DNA from: UBA4416 sp031539425
Lineage (GTDB): Bacteria > Bacteroidota > Bacteroidia > B-17B0 > Aurantibacillaceae
Length of the DNA stretch: 28,518 nt
Direction: 5' to 3'
Assembly: GCA_031539425.1 (NCBI GenBank)
Contig: JAVKLI010000068.1
Coordinates: 1 to 28,518, forward strand
Part shown: positions 16,308 through 24,067 of the stretch, piece after piece
How positions within the stretch are numbered: position 1 is the stretch's first letter
Layout: the number at the start of each line of letters is the position of its first letter
Notes under the pieces: generated by a model
Databases searched by the model: none
The model's input: only the letters and a program-made list of their open reading frames with translations
What the model was told of the DNA's origin: nothing
Position numbers and translations under genes: made by a program

Positions 16308-16727
16308 TTATAACAAATTTACATTTATTTTTGATTTATACAATTCAATAATATTTTGTGGGGCTTGCATAGGTTTCATTGTTTGTTTATTTAAAAATAC
16401 CAAAGTGGTATTACCTGTATTTATAAGTTGGTTGTGTTGGTTGTAACATTCATATTCAAAAATTATTTTAACTGTAGGTAATTCTTTTAATGTTGTTACA
16501 ATGGTTAACTCATCATCATAAAATGCTGGTTTTTTATAATTGATATTTAAGTTTACTACTGGCAACATTACCCCCATGGCTTCAAGCTCTTTATAGCTAA
16601 TACCTAAGCTACGTAGGCTTTCTACTCTGCCTACTTCGTAATATTGTGCATAGTTACCATAGTATACATAACCCATTTGGTCAGTTTCGCCATACCTAAC
16701 TCTAATGGTTGTTTCTGTTTTAAACAT
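16308..16727 (-). CDS. Acyl-CoA thioesterase, YbgC/4-hydroxybenzoyl-CoA thioesterase-like
   Basis: A 139-residue single hot-dog-fold thioesterase. The motif VRYGETDQMGYVYYGNYAQY (10-29) holds the catalytic Asp of the family (D16) and the helix start. YEVGRVESLRSLGISY and the strand VVNLNINYKKPAFYDDELTI complete the usual pattern. Such enzymes hydrolyse short or aromatic acyl-CoAs in the cytoplasm and some bind acyl carrier protein; the exact substrate cannot be read. It starts 54 bases after the carbonic-anhydrase-like gene and ends 15 bases before tlpA, so it could head the tlpA-porV operon. Two adjacent short palindromes lie directly upstream of its ATG. Confidence 0.9.
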   Translation of the reverse strand: MFKTETTIRVRYGETDQMGYVYYGNYAQYYEVGRVESLRSLGISYKELEAMGVMLPVVNLNINYKKPAFYDDELTIVTTLKELPTVKIIFEYECYNQHNQLINTGNTTLVFLNKQTMKPMQAPQNIIELYKSKINVNLL

Positions 16728-16731
16728 GTAA

Positions 16732-16756
16732 AATCAAATTTGATTGAATTGCAATT
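16732..16756 (-). promoter_or_regulatory. Two adjacent short palindromes upstream of the thioesterase gene
   Basis: A perfect 14-base palindrome, aatcaaatttgatt (16732-16745), and a perfect 10-base one, aattgcaatt (16747-16756), sit 4 and 19 bases before the thioesterase start codon. They could be a regulator site for this gene and those downstream. The AT-rich setting raises the chance of random palindromes. Confidence 0.25.
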
Positions 16757-16781
16757 TAAATTATTTTTTTAATTAATTACA

Positions 16782-17294
16782 TTATTTAAACCAACCGCTA
16801 TACATCACATAATTATTGGCAATTCGGTCTATTTCTGAATGTGTTTTATCTGTTGATATATCTTTTACTTTTTTGGCAGGTACTCCAGCATAAATAGATC
16901 CACTAGGTACTACAGTACCTTCTAATAAAACGGCGCCTGCAGCAATTATACTATTAGTATGAATATAGCAATTATCCATTACTATAGCCCCCATTCCAAT
17001 TAACACGTTATCTTCTATTGTGCAGCCATGTACTAAGGCATTGTGTCCAATAGAAACATTATTTCCGATAATTGTTTTTGTTTTTTGATACGTGCAGTGT
17101 ATCACTGCACCATCTTGTACATTTACTTTATTTCCTAATACAATAGCGTTTACATCGCCTCGCACTACTGTATTAAACCAAAAGCTGCAATTATCACCGC
17201 AAATTACATCGCCTATAATTGTAGCGTTTACAGCCACAAAACAATCGTTACCTAAAGTTGGGGTGTTGTTATTAACTGAAATAATGTGAGACAT
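16782..17294 (-). CDS. Gamma-carbonic-anhydrase-like hexapeptide-repeat protein
   Basis: A 170-residue left-handed beta-helix protein of the gamma carbonic anhydrase family. The three zinc-binding histidines are present as H66 (AVIHC), H84 and H89 (IGHNALVHG). R45 and D47 (VVRGDVN) and Q60-D61 (NVQDG) match the conserved structural and active-site residues of archaeal Cam. The stretch between the first and second His is only 18 residues, against about 36 in Cam, so the acidic proton-shuttle loop is missing, as in CamH-type proteins, many of which show low or no measured activity. It would be a cytoplasmic trimer catalysing CO2 hydration or binding a related ligand. It starts 10 bases after the stop of the long MORN-repeat gene. 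Confidence 0.92.
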   Translation of the reverse strand: MSHIISVNNNTPTLGNDCFVAVNATIIGDVICGDNCSFWFNTVVRGDVNAIVLGNKVNVQDGAVIHCTYQKTKTIIGNNVSIGHNALVHGCTIEDNVLIGMGAIVMDNCYIHTNSIIAAGAVLLEGTVVPSGSIYAGVPAKKVKDISTDKTHSEIDRIANNYVMYSGWFK

Positions 17295-17304
17295 AGTTGC
17301 TTTA

Positions 17305-19038
17305 TTATTTTGATTTTAGTTCTTGAATTAGTTTACCGGTATCACTGTAAAAACGCCACTTTCCAACTCTTTCGCTTTTAAAATTGCCATATTTATCTTT
17401 TACTAAATTATACTCACCTTCACTTTCAAGGGTGGTATTAATAAAATAGGATTTAAAATTACCATCAAGTAACCCTTTTTTAAAATTTTGTTCTCTCATG
17501 ATACCTCCTGTTGGAAAATAATAAACCCATTTTCCTTCCTGTACACCATTTTTAAATTCACCTTCATGGTTTTTAAAATTCCCTTTTTCGGTATAACAAA
17601 CAAATAAGCCATGCCTTATACCATTATCATAAGTTATGATTTCTTGTTGTTGGCCATTTTCAAACCAAAATTGCCACTCATCATGTTTGTTACTAATGTT
17701 ATTGGTTATTTTATATTGACCAACATATTTTTGCTTTCCATTGTCATACCAACCTTTCCAGGTGTTATTCATTTTGCCATTTTCAAAGCTGCCTTCATCT
17801 TTTGGTTTACCAGATTCATACCAACTATTCCATTGCCCTTGTTCTTTACCGTTTTGATAATTTCCTTCTTGTAATTTTTTTCCATTTTCAAACCAAGTAG
17901 TCCAAAGCCCTTGTTTGATATCGGTTTTAAAAGTGCCTTTTTTCCAAATTTCTTTAGTAGGGTAATAATATATCCAATCACCATCACGCTTATCTTCTAT
18001 AAAAGTACCTTCTGATTCTGTTTGACCATTTTTATAATAATATACCCATTTTAAATTTCGAAGATTATTGGTAAGTGTGCCTTCCATTTCTTTTTTTCCA
18101 TTTTCGTAGTAAAAAATCCAGCTTCCATTTTTTTTATTGTTTAAAAAATACCCTTCAGATTTTATTTTTTTATTTGGGTAATAGGAATTATAATAGCCTT
18201 CTAATTTACCTGCAACATATTCTACTTCATAATCTAACTGCCCATTAGAATGAAAAAAACGCCACAATCCATTCATATAACCATCTCTGTAGGAGCCTGT
18301 AGATTTAATATAACCATTTTGATACGTTGTAGTGATGGTACCATTTCCATTTTTAATAATAAAAGTGTTATTCTCGTTTTTGAGTTGAAGTAATTTAACG
18401 TTGGTCGAATCAATAATTTCTTTTTCAAATTTTAAATTGCCATTTTCATAGTTTTCAATTTGAATACCACATAATGCATTGTAACAATAATTTTGCTTAA
18501 CTTGAATAATGCCATTTTTATAGTACTGTAAGAGTTCTCCTTGTTTGGCATCATTGGTAAAAGTTCCTGAGCTTTCTATAGTTCCATTATTATAATAATA
18601 TATAAAAGCACCATTTTTTTTATTGCGTTTGTAAGTTTCAATAGATTTATTCTTTCTGTTTTCGTAATAACTTATCCAAATAGAATCTGCTTGGTTCATA
18701 TTATAAAATAACTGTTGCGCTAATACACCATTTTTATAATAATATAAAAACTGTCCGTTTTTGTAGCCTTTATAATATATCTCACGTCCTTTTACTGTGT
18801 TATTATCGTAATAAAAAGTCCAGGTGCTGTCTTCTTTTCCTGTATTATAATTTCCAATTACAATACGTTTACCTGCTTTATTATATTCTATAAAAGTGCC
18901 GTGCGCTATGCCATTTTTATAATTGGTAATTGATTTTTTTGTGGTTTGTTCTTTATCAAAATACTCTATTTGTGGTTGAGCCGATAGAATAGCTTGGTAA
19001 ATCATACACAAAATGAAATAAAAAAAAATACAACGCAT
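17305..19038 (-). CDS. Long secreted MORN/YwqK-repeat protein, about 20 repeats
   Basis: A 577-residue exported protein: signal peptide (1-21, LSAQ), then about 20 tandem units of roughly 23-24 residues to the C-terminus. Each unit follows Asn-Gly-Lys-x-x-Gly-x-Trp-x-x-Tyr-Tyr-x-Asn-Gly-x-x-x-x-x-Gly-x-Tyr/Phe, as in NGKEQGQWNSWYESGKP and NNKKNGSWIFYYENGKK. One irregular stretch after the seventh unit and an extended last unit break the array. The MORN_2/YwqK pattern predicts an elongated beta-hairpin solenoid. Function is unknown; the common 'antitoxin' label is not supported here. Gene spacing (18 bases from the DUF2147 gene, 10 to the carbonic-anhydrase-like gene) puts it in an operon. The 231-residue relative at 5850-6545 may be a paralogue. 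Confidence 0.88.
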   Translation of the reverse strand: MRCIFFYFILCMIYQAILSAQPQIEYFDKEQTTKKSITNYKNGIAHGTFIEYNKAGKRIVIGNYNTGKEDSTWTFYYDNNTVKGREIYYKGYKNGQFLYYYKNGVLAQQLFYNMNQADSIWISYYENRKNKSIETYKRNKKNGAFIYYYNNGTIESSGTFTNDAKQGELLQYYKNGIIQVKQNYCYNALCGIQIENYENGNLKFEKEIIDSTNVKLLQLKNENNTFIIKNGNGTITTTYQNGYIKSTGSYRDGYMNGLWRFFHSNGQLDYEVEYVAGKLEGYYNSYYPNKKIKSEGYFLNNKKNGSWIFYYENGKKEMEGTLTNNLRNLKWVYYYKNGQTESEGTFIEDKRDGDWIYYYPTKEIWKKGTFKTDIKQGLWTTWFENGKKLQEGNYQNGKEQGQWNSWYESGKPKDEGSFENGKMNNTWKGWYDNGKQKYVGQYKITNNISNKHDEWQFWFENGQQQEIITYDNGIRHGLFVCYTEKGNFKNHEGEFKNGVQEGKWVYYFPTGGIMREQNFKKGLLDGNFKSYFINTTLESEGEYNLVKDKYGNFKSERVGKWRFYSDTGKLIQELKSK

Positions 19039-19056
19039 ATGTTTTTCAAATAAAAA

Positions 19057-19476
19057 TTATTTAACTTTAACCCAAAAGGTGGTTCTCCCTATTAATGAAA
19101 CACCAATAAAACCGCGCACATTAAGGTTTTCTTTTTCATCTTTGGTAATTTTACAACTGTATGTTTTTCCATTTTTAGGGTCGTAAATAGTACCTAAATG
19201 CCAAACATCGATACCGTTAAATATAAAGTTTTTTAATATTTCTTGACCAAGTATTTTTTCTTTACGCAATGCCTCGTTAGGATTTTTATCATCAAGTTTT
19301 TCACTTTCACGCATCCAAATAATTTTGCCAAAGTATTTAGTTTCTTTTTTAGTGATTTCTACCATCGATCTGTTATTTTCAGTCATGTAGGTGCCTAATA
19401 TTAAATCTGATTTTTCTTGAGAATGTAATACAAAAGATGCAAGCGTAAAAATTATAAGTGCAATAATTTTATTCAT
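19057..19476 (-). CDS. Exported DUF2147 protein
   Basis: A 139-residue secreted protein with a signal peptide (1-20, LHSQ). It carries the DUF2147 family pattern: LILGTYMTENNRSMVEI at the start, DDKNPNEALR (62-71), VWHLGTIYDPKNGKTY (91-106) and RGFIGVSLIGRTTFW (121-135). This is a lipocalin-like beta-barrel family of about this length found in many Proteobacteria and Bacteroidota, with no settled biochemical function. It starts 5 bases after the ABC permease stop and ends 18 bases before the long MORN-repeat gene, so it belongs to the same minus-strand transcription unit. Confidence 0.88.
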   Translation of the reverse strand: MNKIIALIIFTLASFVLHSQEKSDLILGTYMTENNRSMVEITKKETKYFGKIIWMRESEKLDDKNPNEALRKEKILGQEILKNFIFNGIDVWHLGTIYDPKNGKTYSCKITKDEKENLNVRGFIGVSLIGRTTFWVKVK

Positions 19477-19481
19477 AAAGT

Positions 19482-20825
19482 TTAATTTTTAAGAAAAAAC
19501 CATTTTAAGAGTTCTTTCCAAGATATTTTTTTACCATACATTACCAATCCAACTTTATATATTTTACTAGCTAATTTGGTTATTACAAAAAACCCTACGA
19601 TGAGTAAACCCATAGATAATAACAATTGCCAAATAGGCACACCAAATGGTATTCGTATCATCATACCCAAGGGTGAGGTAAGTGGGAAAATAGACAAGAA
19701 TTGTGCTAACCCAGAATTAGGGTCTGTTCCAATAAGTTGAGATACAATGATGGTAAACAACAAAGGTAATGTTAATGGTACCATAAATTGTTGCGTATCG
19801 GTTTCATTATCAACTGCAGCTCCAACTGCTGCAAATAGGGCAGCGTAAACAAAATAACCACCAATAAAATAGAATATAAAAGCTACAATAATAATAGGTA
19901 GGTTTATATTTTGAAGATAATTTATCCAGTTGATAGCTTCTCGTGGGGTATCAATTTTTTCCATCTTATCAGGATGCGCTAAAATGTCATTTTGAGAAAC
20001 TAATTCTGTTTGCTTATTTAATTTGAGGGTATCATTAATTTCTTTTTTAAATAATGTTTGTGTTATCAAGAAATTTAAAATAAAGGTGAGTGAAATCCAA
20101 ATACAAACTTGAGTTAGTCCAACTAATGAAACGCCTATAATTTTAGCTAACATTAACTGAAATGGTTTTACAGATGAGATAATAATTTCTACAACTCTGC
20201 TTGTTTTTTCTTCGACAACCCCTTTCATAACCATCATACTATACATAATTATCATAATGTAAATAATGTAGGAGCAAAACATACCTATGAAAATGTTTAA
20301 CTCTGTATTGGTTTGTTTTTCTGTTCCATTTTCCAGTATTTTTTTAAGCACTAATTTTACTGGCTTTCGGGCGTTTGATATTTTATCTACATCAATTTTT
20401 TCTGCTTGTAATCTGTAATCAAATAATATATTTTGCACACTATTTGAAATGTATTGTTCGGTAAAAAAACTGGGCTGTTTTATAAAATATAAAAATGGAG
20501 TAGGGAGGGTGGCATTTAAAATATTGTAATGTATTTCTACTAATAAATCATATTTATTAGCAAGTAACTCCAGTTTAGCTTCTTCTAATGGTTTGGAGTA
20601 ATAACTAAATTTTATTTTTTCGGTGTTTTGAAATCGATTAATAAATAAATTGCTATTATCAATTATTAAAACTTTACTTTCTGTTTTATGGCGTAAAGAA
20701 AGCCATACTGGTGCAGCAATGGCTAAAGAAATTAATAATGGCGCTAAGATGGTTAAGATTAAAAACGATTTTTTTTTAACTCTGGTAATATATTCTCTTT
20801 GAATGATGAGTAAAACTTTTTTCAT
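19482..20825 (-). CDS. ABC-2 type transporter permease (NatB/YhaP-like)
   Basis: A 447-residue inner-membrane permease of the ABC-2 superfamily. An N-terminal helix (20-43) is followed by an extracytoplasmic domain (about 45-175) and a C-terminal bundle of about five or six helices. The signature MKGVVEEKTSRVVEIIISSVKP (199-220; EEKTSR at 205-210) is typical of NatB-like exporters. Such permeases need a separate ATPase, normally the adjacent upstream gene, but here the upstream gene is a repeat lipoprotein and no ABC ATPase exists in the window. The cargo is unknown. DUF2147 follows 5 bases after its stop. Confidence 0.92.
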   Translation of the reverse strand: MKKVLLIIQREYITRVKKKSFLILTILAPLLISLAIAAPVWLSLRHKTESKVLIIDNSNLFINRFQNTEKIKFSYYSKPLEEAKLELLANKYDLLVEIHYNILNATLPTPFLYFIKQPSFFTEQYISNSVQNILFDYRLQAEKIDVDKISNARKPVKLVLKKILENGTEKQTNTELNIFIGMFCSYIIYIMIIMYSMMVMKGVVEEKTSRVVEIIISSVKPFQLMLAKIIGVSLVGLTQVCIWISLTFILNFLITQTLFKKEINDTLKLNKQTELVSQNDILAHPDKMEKIDTPREAINWINYLQNINLPIIIVAFIFYFIGGYFVYAALFAAVGAAVDNETDTQQFMVPLTLPLLFTIIVSQLIGTDPNSGLAQFLSIFPLTSPLGMMIRIPFGVPIWQLLLSMGLLIVGFFVITKLASKIYKVGLVMYGKKISWKELLKWFFLKN

Positions 20826-20884
20826 AAGTATTTTATCATCAACCTTTAATTTAAGATGTGTGGTGAATTAGGTTAAGCAATTAC

Positions 20885-21850
20885 CTAATCTTTAATTGCA
20901 ATGCTAGCAATTACCCATTGATTGGTAACTACAGTTTTATTTTCATTATTTTTATGGGTAATCTTAGAAACTTTAGCTGTAATTTTAAAGTTTCTATTAA
21001 CCATTTCGGGGTTTTCGTTAAACCCAAATTTTGATTTTTTTTCTTTAACTAAAAGTTTTACTATACCTGTTATATTATTATCAATAAAGCCAAAATCATA
21101 AACGTGCATGTTTGCATCTGTAAATATTAAGTGAGTAAACTGCGCCTCTTCATAACCTTTATAAACTACTTCAATATCTTTAGTTGAATTTAATGGGTCA
21201 TTTACCCCAATAATTTCCGGTAAATTTGAACTTGTTTTTCTTTTAGGTTTAGATTGTTGAGAAGCAATTTTTTCTTTTCGTTCTTTAGTAATGGGTGTAG
21301 GTTTATACTTGTTTACAGCTTTTGGTTTTGAATCATTTACCTCTTCTGTGGTGTTTACGGGAGAAGATTTAGCAACTTTTTTTAACAATTTTTCTTGACT
21401 TTGTTCAGATTTAATTTCACCTTTAGACGCTAGAGGAGTAACTTCTTTTTTAGTTTCTTTTAAAGGTTCTTCCCTTTTAGGTTCTTCCCTTTTAGGTTCT
21501 TCCCTTTTAGGTTCTTCCCTTTTAGGTTCTTCCCTTTTAGGTTCTTCCCTTTTAGGTTCTTCCCTTTTAGGTTCTTCCCTTTTAGGTTCTTCCCTTTTAG
21601 GTTCTATTCTCTTAGCCGCAGCTTTTGGTTCAGTTTTTTTACTATTTAAAGATTTTTTAGAATTAACTTTTTCAGGTTGATCTTCTGTAAGATCTGAATC
21701 TTCTTTGTCAGATAAGGTATTTAACGCATTATAATCAGTTGAATCTGTAATAATTTTATTAACTGACTCATCTTCTGTAGTTTTATTTTTGCAAGTAATT
21801 GTTGTAAAAGCAAGGGTTATTAATGATAAATAAAATAAAATAGTTTTCAT
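20885..21850 (-). CDS. Putative lipoprotein with KREEP tandem repeats
   Basis: A 321-residue exported protein of unknown function. The signal segment (1-19) ends in TITC with C20 as likely lipidation site. An acidic/polar stretch (21-79) leads into one degenerate unit KRIEP (80-84) and nine identical KREEP units (85-129), a highly charged Pro-containing spacer. More Lys/Ser/Glu-rich linker follows to about 215. The C-terminal part (about 215-321) looks folded, with VVYKGYEEAQFTHLIFTD and TNQWVIASIAIKD as the clearest pieces; no family was recognised. The architecture suggests an envelope-anchored domain on a rigid charged linker that could span the periplasm or reach peptidoglycan, which is inference. 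It is the first gene of the minus-strand run, 59 bases before the ABC permease. Confidence 0.8.
   Translation of the reverse strand: MKTILFYLSLITLAFTTITCKNKTTEDESVNKIITDSTDYNALNTLSDKEDSDLTEDQPEKVNSKKSLNSKKTEPKAAAKRIEPKREEPKREEPKREEPKREEPKREEPKREEPKREEPKREEPKREEPLKETKKEVTPLASKGEIKSEQSQEKLLKKVAKSSPVNTTEEVNDSKPKAVNKYKPTPITKERKEKIASQQSKPKRKTSSNLPEIIGVNDPLNSTKDIEVVYKGYEEAQFTHLIFTDANMHVYDFGFIDNNITGIVKLLVKEKKSKFGFNENPEMVNRNFKITAKVSKITHKNNENKTVVTNQWVIASIAIKD
21464..21605 (-). repeat. Perfect 15-bp tandem repeat (VNTR) inside the lipoprotein gene
   Basis: A 15-base unit (gttcttcccttttag on the plus strand) repeats without a single mismatch for about 9.5 copies, encoding nine KREEP pentapeptides. The unit is a multiple of three, so copy-number change keeps the frame. 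Perfect identity at synonymous sites indicates recent expansion or ongoing homogenisation. Confidence 0.97.
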
Positions 21851-21918
21851 TGAAAAAATAAAAAATTAAGGTTTTATAGTAAAAAAAATCGGGTTAAAGA
21901 TATTCATTTAATGCTTTG

Positions 21919-21956
21919 ATAATTAAAAAAGTGAGAAAAATTCTTTTTTTAATTAT
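21919..21956. promoter_or_regulatory. AT-rich 12-bp inverted repeat in the divergent intergenic region
   Basis: Perfect arms ataattaaaaaa (21919-21930) and ttttttaattat (21945-21956) with a 14-base loop lie midway in the 207-base gap between the lipoprotein and marR genes. The arms contain no G or C, so chance is plausible. No gene was seen in 21851-22057, which should hold promoters for both directions. Confidence 0.3.
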
Positions 21957-22030
21957 AGGTTAAAAACTGTTTGTTTATATAAAAAAGCCACTATTAAGTC
22001 TATTTTTTTATTTATATATTTATTATAAAA

Positions 22031-22054
22031 AATTAGTGTATTTTTACACTAATT
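22031..22054 (+). promoter_or_regulatory. Candidate MarR operator: perfect 10-4-10 inverted repeat at the marR start
   Basis: aattagtgta (22031-22040), tttt, tacactaatt (22045-22054) form a perfect inverted repeat whose last base is three bases before the marR ATG at 22058. Size and position suit an autoregulatory MarR operator. It occupies the space of a ribosome-binding site, so the transcript is either leaderless or nearly so, or the palindrome is part of the leader. Confidence 0.55.
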
Positions 22055-22057
22055 TAT

Positions 22058-22600
22058 ATGAAAAATATTAAAACATGGGAAGGAAAGGAAGGTGGCAGAA
22101 GTATTGAAAGTGCTATTGCTACATTATTTTTTCAAATGAATAGGTATGCAAAAAACTATTCAAAAGCAGTTATGCATCATTCAAAATTTTCTACACAAGA
22201 AGAGTTTATTTATTTAATAAACTTAAATGTGTATAGCAAAATGACAAAAATGGAACTCATAAATAAAAATTTACATGATAAAGCAACTGGAATAAAAATT
22301 ATAAATAGACTCATTAAATACAATTGGGTTAAACAAAAAACATCTACATCTGATTTAAGAACCAAAATGCTTACCATGACACATACAGGTAAACAAATTT
22401 TAAAAAATCAAATGCCAAAAATTAGGCAAGCCACCAACATTGTAACGGGCAATTTAGATGAAGTAGAAAAACAAACACTGTTTTACTTATTAAATAAATT
22501 GCATGAATTTCATCATTCAATTTACTGTAAAAATTATAATTCAAATATTTTATTAGTTGAAGCCTCAAAGCAGCTTATAAATATTAAAACGCAAAAATGA
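22058..22600 (+). CDS. MarR-family transcriptional regulator of the carotenoid operon
   Basis: A 180-residue winged-helix regulator. The MarR core runs from about 45 to 115: recognition-helix area KATGIKIINRLIKYNW (75-90), then the wing TSTSDLRTKMLTMTHTGK (95-112) with the family Asp-x-Arg (D99, R101) and Leu-Thr-x-x-x-x-Gly pattern. Flanking helices (15-43 and 116-155) would form the dimer interface. It is the first gene of the crt operon: its stop overlaps the crtI start in ATGA (22597-22600). A regulator that heads the operon it controls usually represses itself, and the inverted repeat at 22031-22054 is the likely site. The signal is unknown; light-linked stress or an isoprenoid ligand are guesses. 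The ATG at 22058 keeps the whole N-terminal helix. Confidence 0.85.
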   Translation: MKNIKTWEGKEGGRSIESAIATLFFQMNRYAKNYSKAVMHHSKFSTQEEFIYLINLNVYSKMTKMELINKNLHDKATGIKIINRLIKYNWVKQKTSTSDLRTKMLTMTHTGKQILKNQMPKIRQATNIVTGNLDEVEKQTLFYLLNKLHEFHHSIYCKNYNSNILLVEASKQLINIKTQK

Positions 22601-24060
22601 AAAAAGTAGCAATTATAGGGGCAGGATTTTCTGGTTTATCAGCTGCAGCATATGCAGCTAAAATGGGTTATGAAGTACATGTTTTTGAAGCGCATTCAAG
22701 TGCCGGAGGTAGAGCCAGAAAAATGATAACTCCCGAAGGTTTTGTATTTGACATGGGTCCTAGTTGGTATTGGATGCCTGATGTGATTGAAAATTATTTT
22801 AAAGATTTTGGAGTTCAAACCAAAGATTTTTATGAACTCATAGCTTTAAATCCGCAGTTTGAAATTGTTTTTAAAAGCAACACCATTCAAATTCCAAAAT
22901 CATTTGAGGAGTTAAAAATGGTATTTGAAAATATAGAACCAGGTACAGCTAATAAACTAGATTCGTTTATGCAATCAGCTAAATTAAAGTACCAAATAGG
23001 AATGAATGAATTTGTAAACAAACCTTGCTACAATTGGTTTGAATTTATGAAACTAAAAATCATCAAACACATATTTTCATTAAACTTATTTACAAATTTT
23101 AAAACTTATGTTGGGCAATATTTTAAAAACGAAAAACTGCAAGCTATTATGGAATTTCCAGTTATTTTTTTGGGGGCAGCGCCTAATAAAATTCCGGCCT
23201 TGTATAGTTTAATGAATTATGGTGGATTGGTTTTAGGCACGCATTACCCTAAAGGTGGATTTTACAAATTGGTACAAGCTATGCAAAATATAGCAGAGCA
23301 ACAAGGGGTTACCTTTCATTTTGATTCTAATGTGCAAAAAATTAATATAAAAAAAAATAGAGTAACCTCATTAAAAGTTAATAATGCAGATATTGAATTT
23401 GATAGCGTTATAGCTTCGTCTGATTATTATCATACAGAAACTTTATTAGATATACAATATAGAAACTATACCGAAGCATATTGGAAATCAAAAACATTTG
23501 CCCCAAGTTGTTTAATTTTTTATTTAGGATTTAATGAAAAACTTCCTAATTTAAAACATCACACATTGTTTTTTGATTCAGATTTTGATACCCATATTCA
23601 TGATATTTATGAAGATAAAAAATGGCCTATAAATCCTTTGTTTTACCTTTGTTGCCCATCAAAAACAGATGATACTGTTGCTCCAAAAAACTGTGAAAAT
23701 GTTTTTTTATTGATGCCAATTGCTAATAATTTAAATGATGAAGAGGCATTAAGAGAACATTATTTGAAAAATATGATATTGCGAATTGAAAAGCAAACAG
23801 GATCACATAATTTATTATCTAAAATAATTTATAAAAAAAGTTATTGTGTAAATGATTTTAAAAATGACTACAAGGCTTATGGTGGTAATGCTTATGGTTT
23901 AGCTAATACCTTAAATCAAACTGCGGTATTAAAACCTAAAATATATAACAAAAAAGTTGGTAATTTATTTTATGCTGGTCAGCTTACGGTGCCAGGACCG
24001 GGTGTACCACCATCTATTATATCTGGAAAAATTGCAGCTTCATTACTTAATCGAATATAA
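22597..24060 (+). CDS. crtI: CrtI-type phytoene desaturase
   Basis: A 487-residue FAD-dependent carotenoid desaturase that converts phytoene to lycopene by repeated dehydrogenation at the membrane. The N-terminal dinucleotide-binding motif IGAGFSGLSAAAYA (7-20) is followed by E31 and GGRAR (37-41), then DMGPSWYWMP (52-61), where the aromatic residues are common in bacterial CrtI. The C-terminus has the family signature YAGQLTVPGPGVPPSIISG (459-477). The length is normal. It overlaps marR by four bases and ends 7 bases before crtB. CrtI relatives include desaturases with other step numbers and 4,4'-diapocarotenoid enzymes, but crtZ and a lycopene cyclase downstream favour the C40 lycopene pathway. 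Confidence 0.95.
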   Translation: MKKVAIIGAGFSGLSAAAYAAKMGYEVHVFEAHSSAGGRARKMITPEGFVFDMGPSWYWMPDVIENYFKDFGVQTKDFYELIALNPQFEIVFKSNTIQIPKSFEELKMVFENIEPGTANKLDSFMQSAKLKYQIGMNEFVNKPCYNWFEFMKLKIIKHIFSLNLFTNFKTYVGQYFKNEKLQAIMEFPVIFLGAAPNKIPALYSLMNYGGLVLGTHYPKGGFYKLVQAMQNIAEQQGVTFHFDSNVQKINIKKNRVTSLKVNNADIEFDSVIASSDYYHTETLLDIQYRNYTEAYWKSKTFAPSCLIFYLGFNEKLPNLKHHTLFFDSDFDTHIHDIYEDKKWPINPLFYLCCPSKTDDTVAPKNCENVFLLMPIANNLNDEEALREHYLKNMILRIEKQTGSHNLLSKIIYKKSYCVNDFKNDYKAYGGNAYGLANTLNQTAVLKPKIYNKKVGNLFYAGQLTVPGPGVPPSIISGKIAASLLNRI

Positions 24061-24067
24061 CACGCAT

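Noticed and set aside
17769..17987. A 72-codon open frame on the minus strand inside the long MORN-repeat gene
   Set aside because: It is an out-of-frame shadow produced by the low-complexity Lys/Asn/Gly-rich repeats; the main frame carries an intact repeat pattern throughout.
20867..20889. Seven-base hairpin (attaggt/acctaat) at the end of the lipoprotein gene as a terminator
   Set aside because: It overlaps the stop codon and no U tract follows on the minus strand; the permease gene begins soon after.
21464..21605. CRISPR array
   Set aside because: The repeats are 15 bp, directly adjacent without spacers, in frame and encode a regular pentapeptide; this is a coding VNTR.
21970..22008. TTTG at 21970 with TATTTTTT at 22001 as the marR promoter
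   Set aside because: The 27-base spacing is well outside the 19-21 expected and the -7 match lies in a T run, so no marR promoter was called.
23957..24067. In-frame upstream ATG that would lengthen crtB by 37 residues
   Set aside because: It lies inside the conserved 3' end of crtI, and the added residues resemble no phytoene synthase; the ATG at 24068 gives the normal family start and a 7-base gap.
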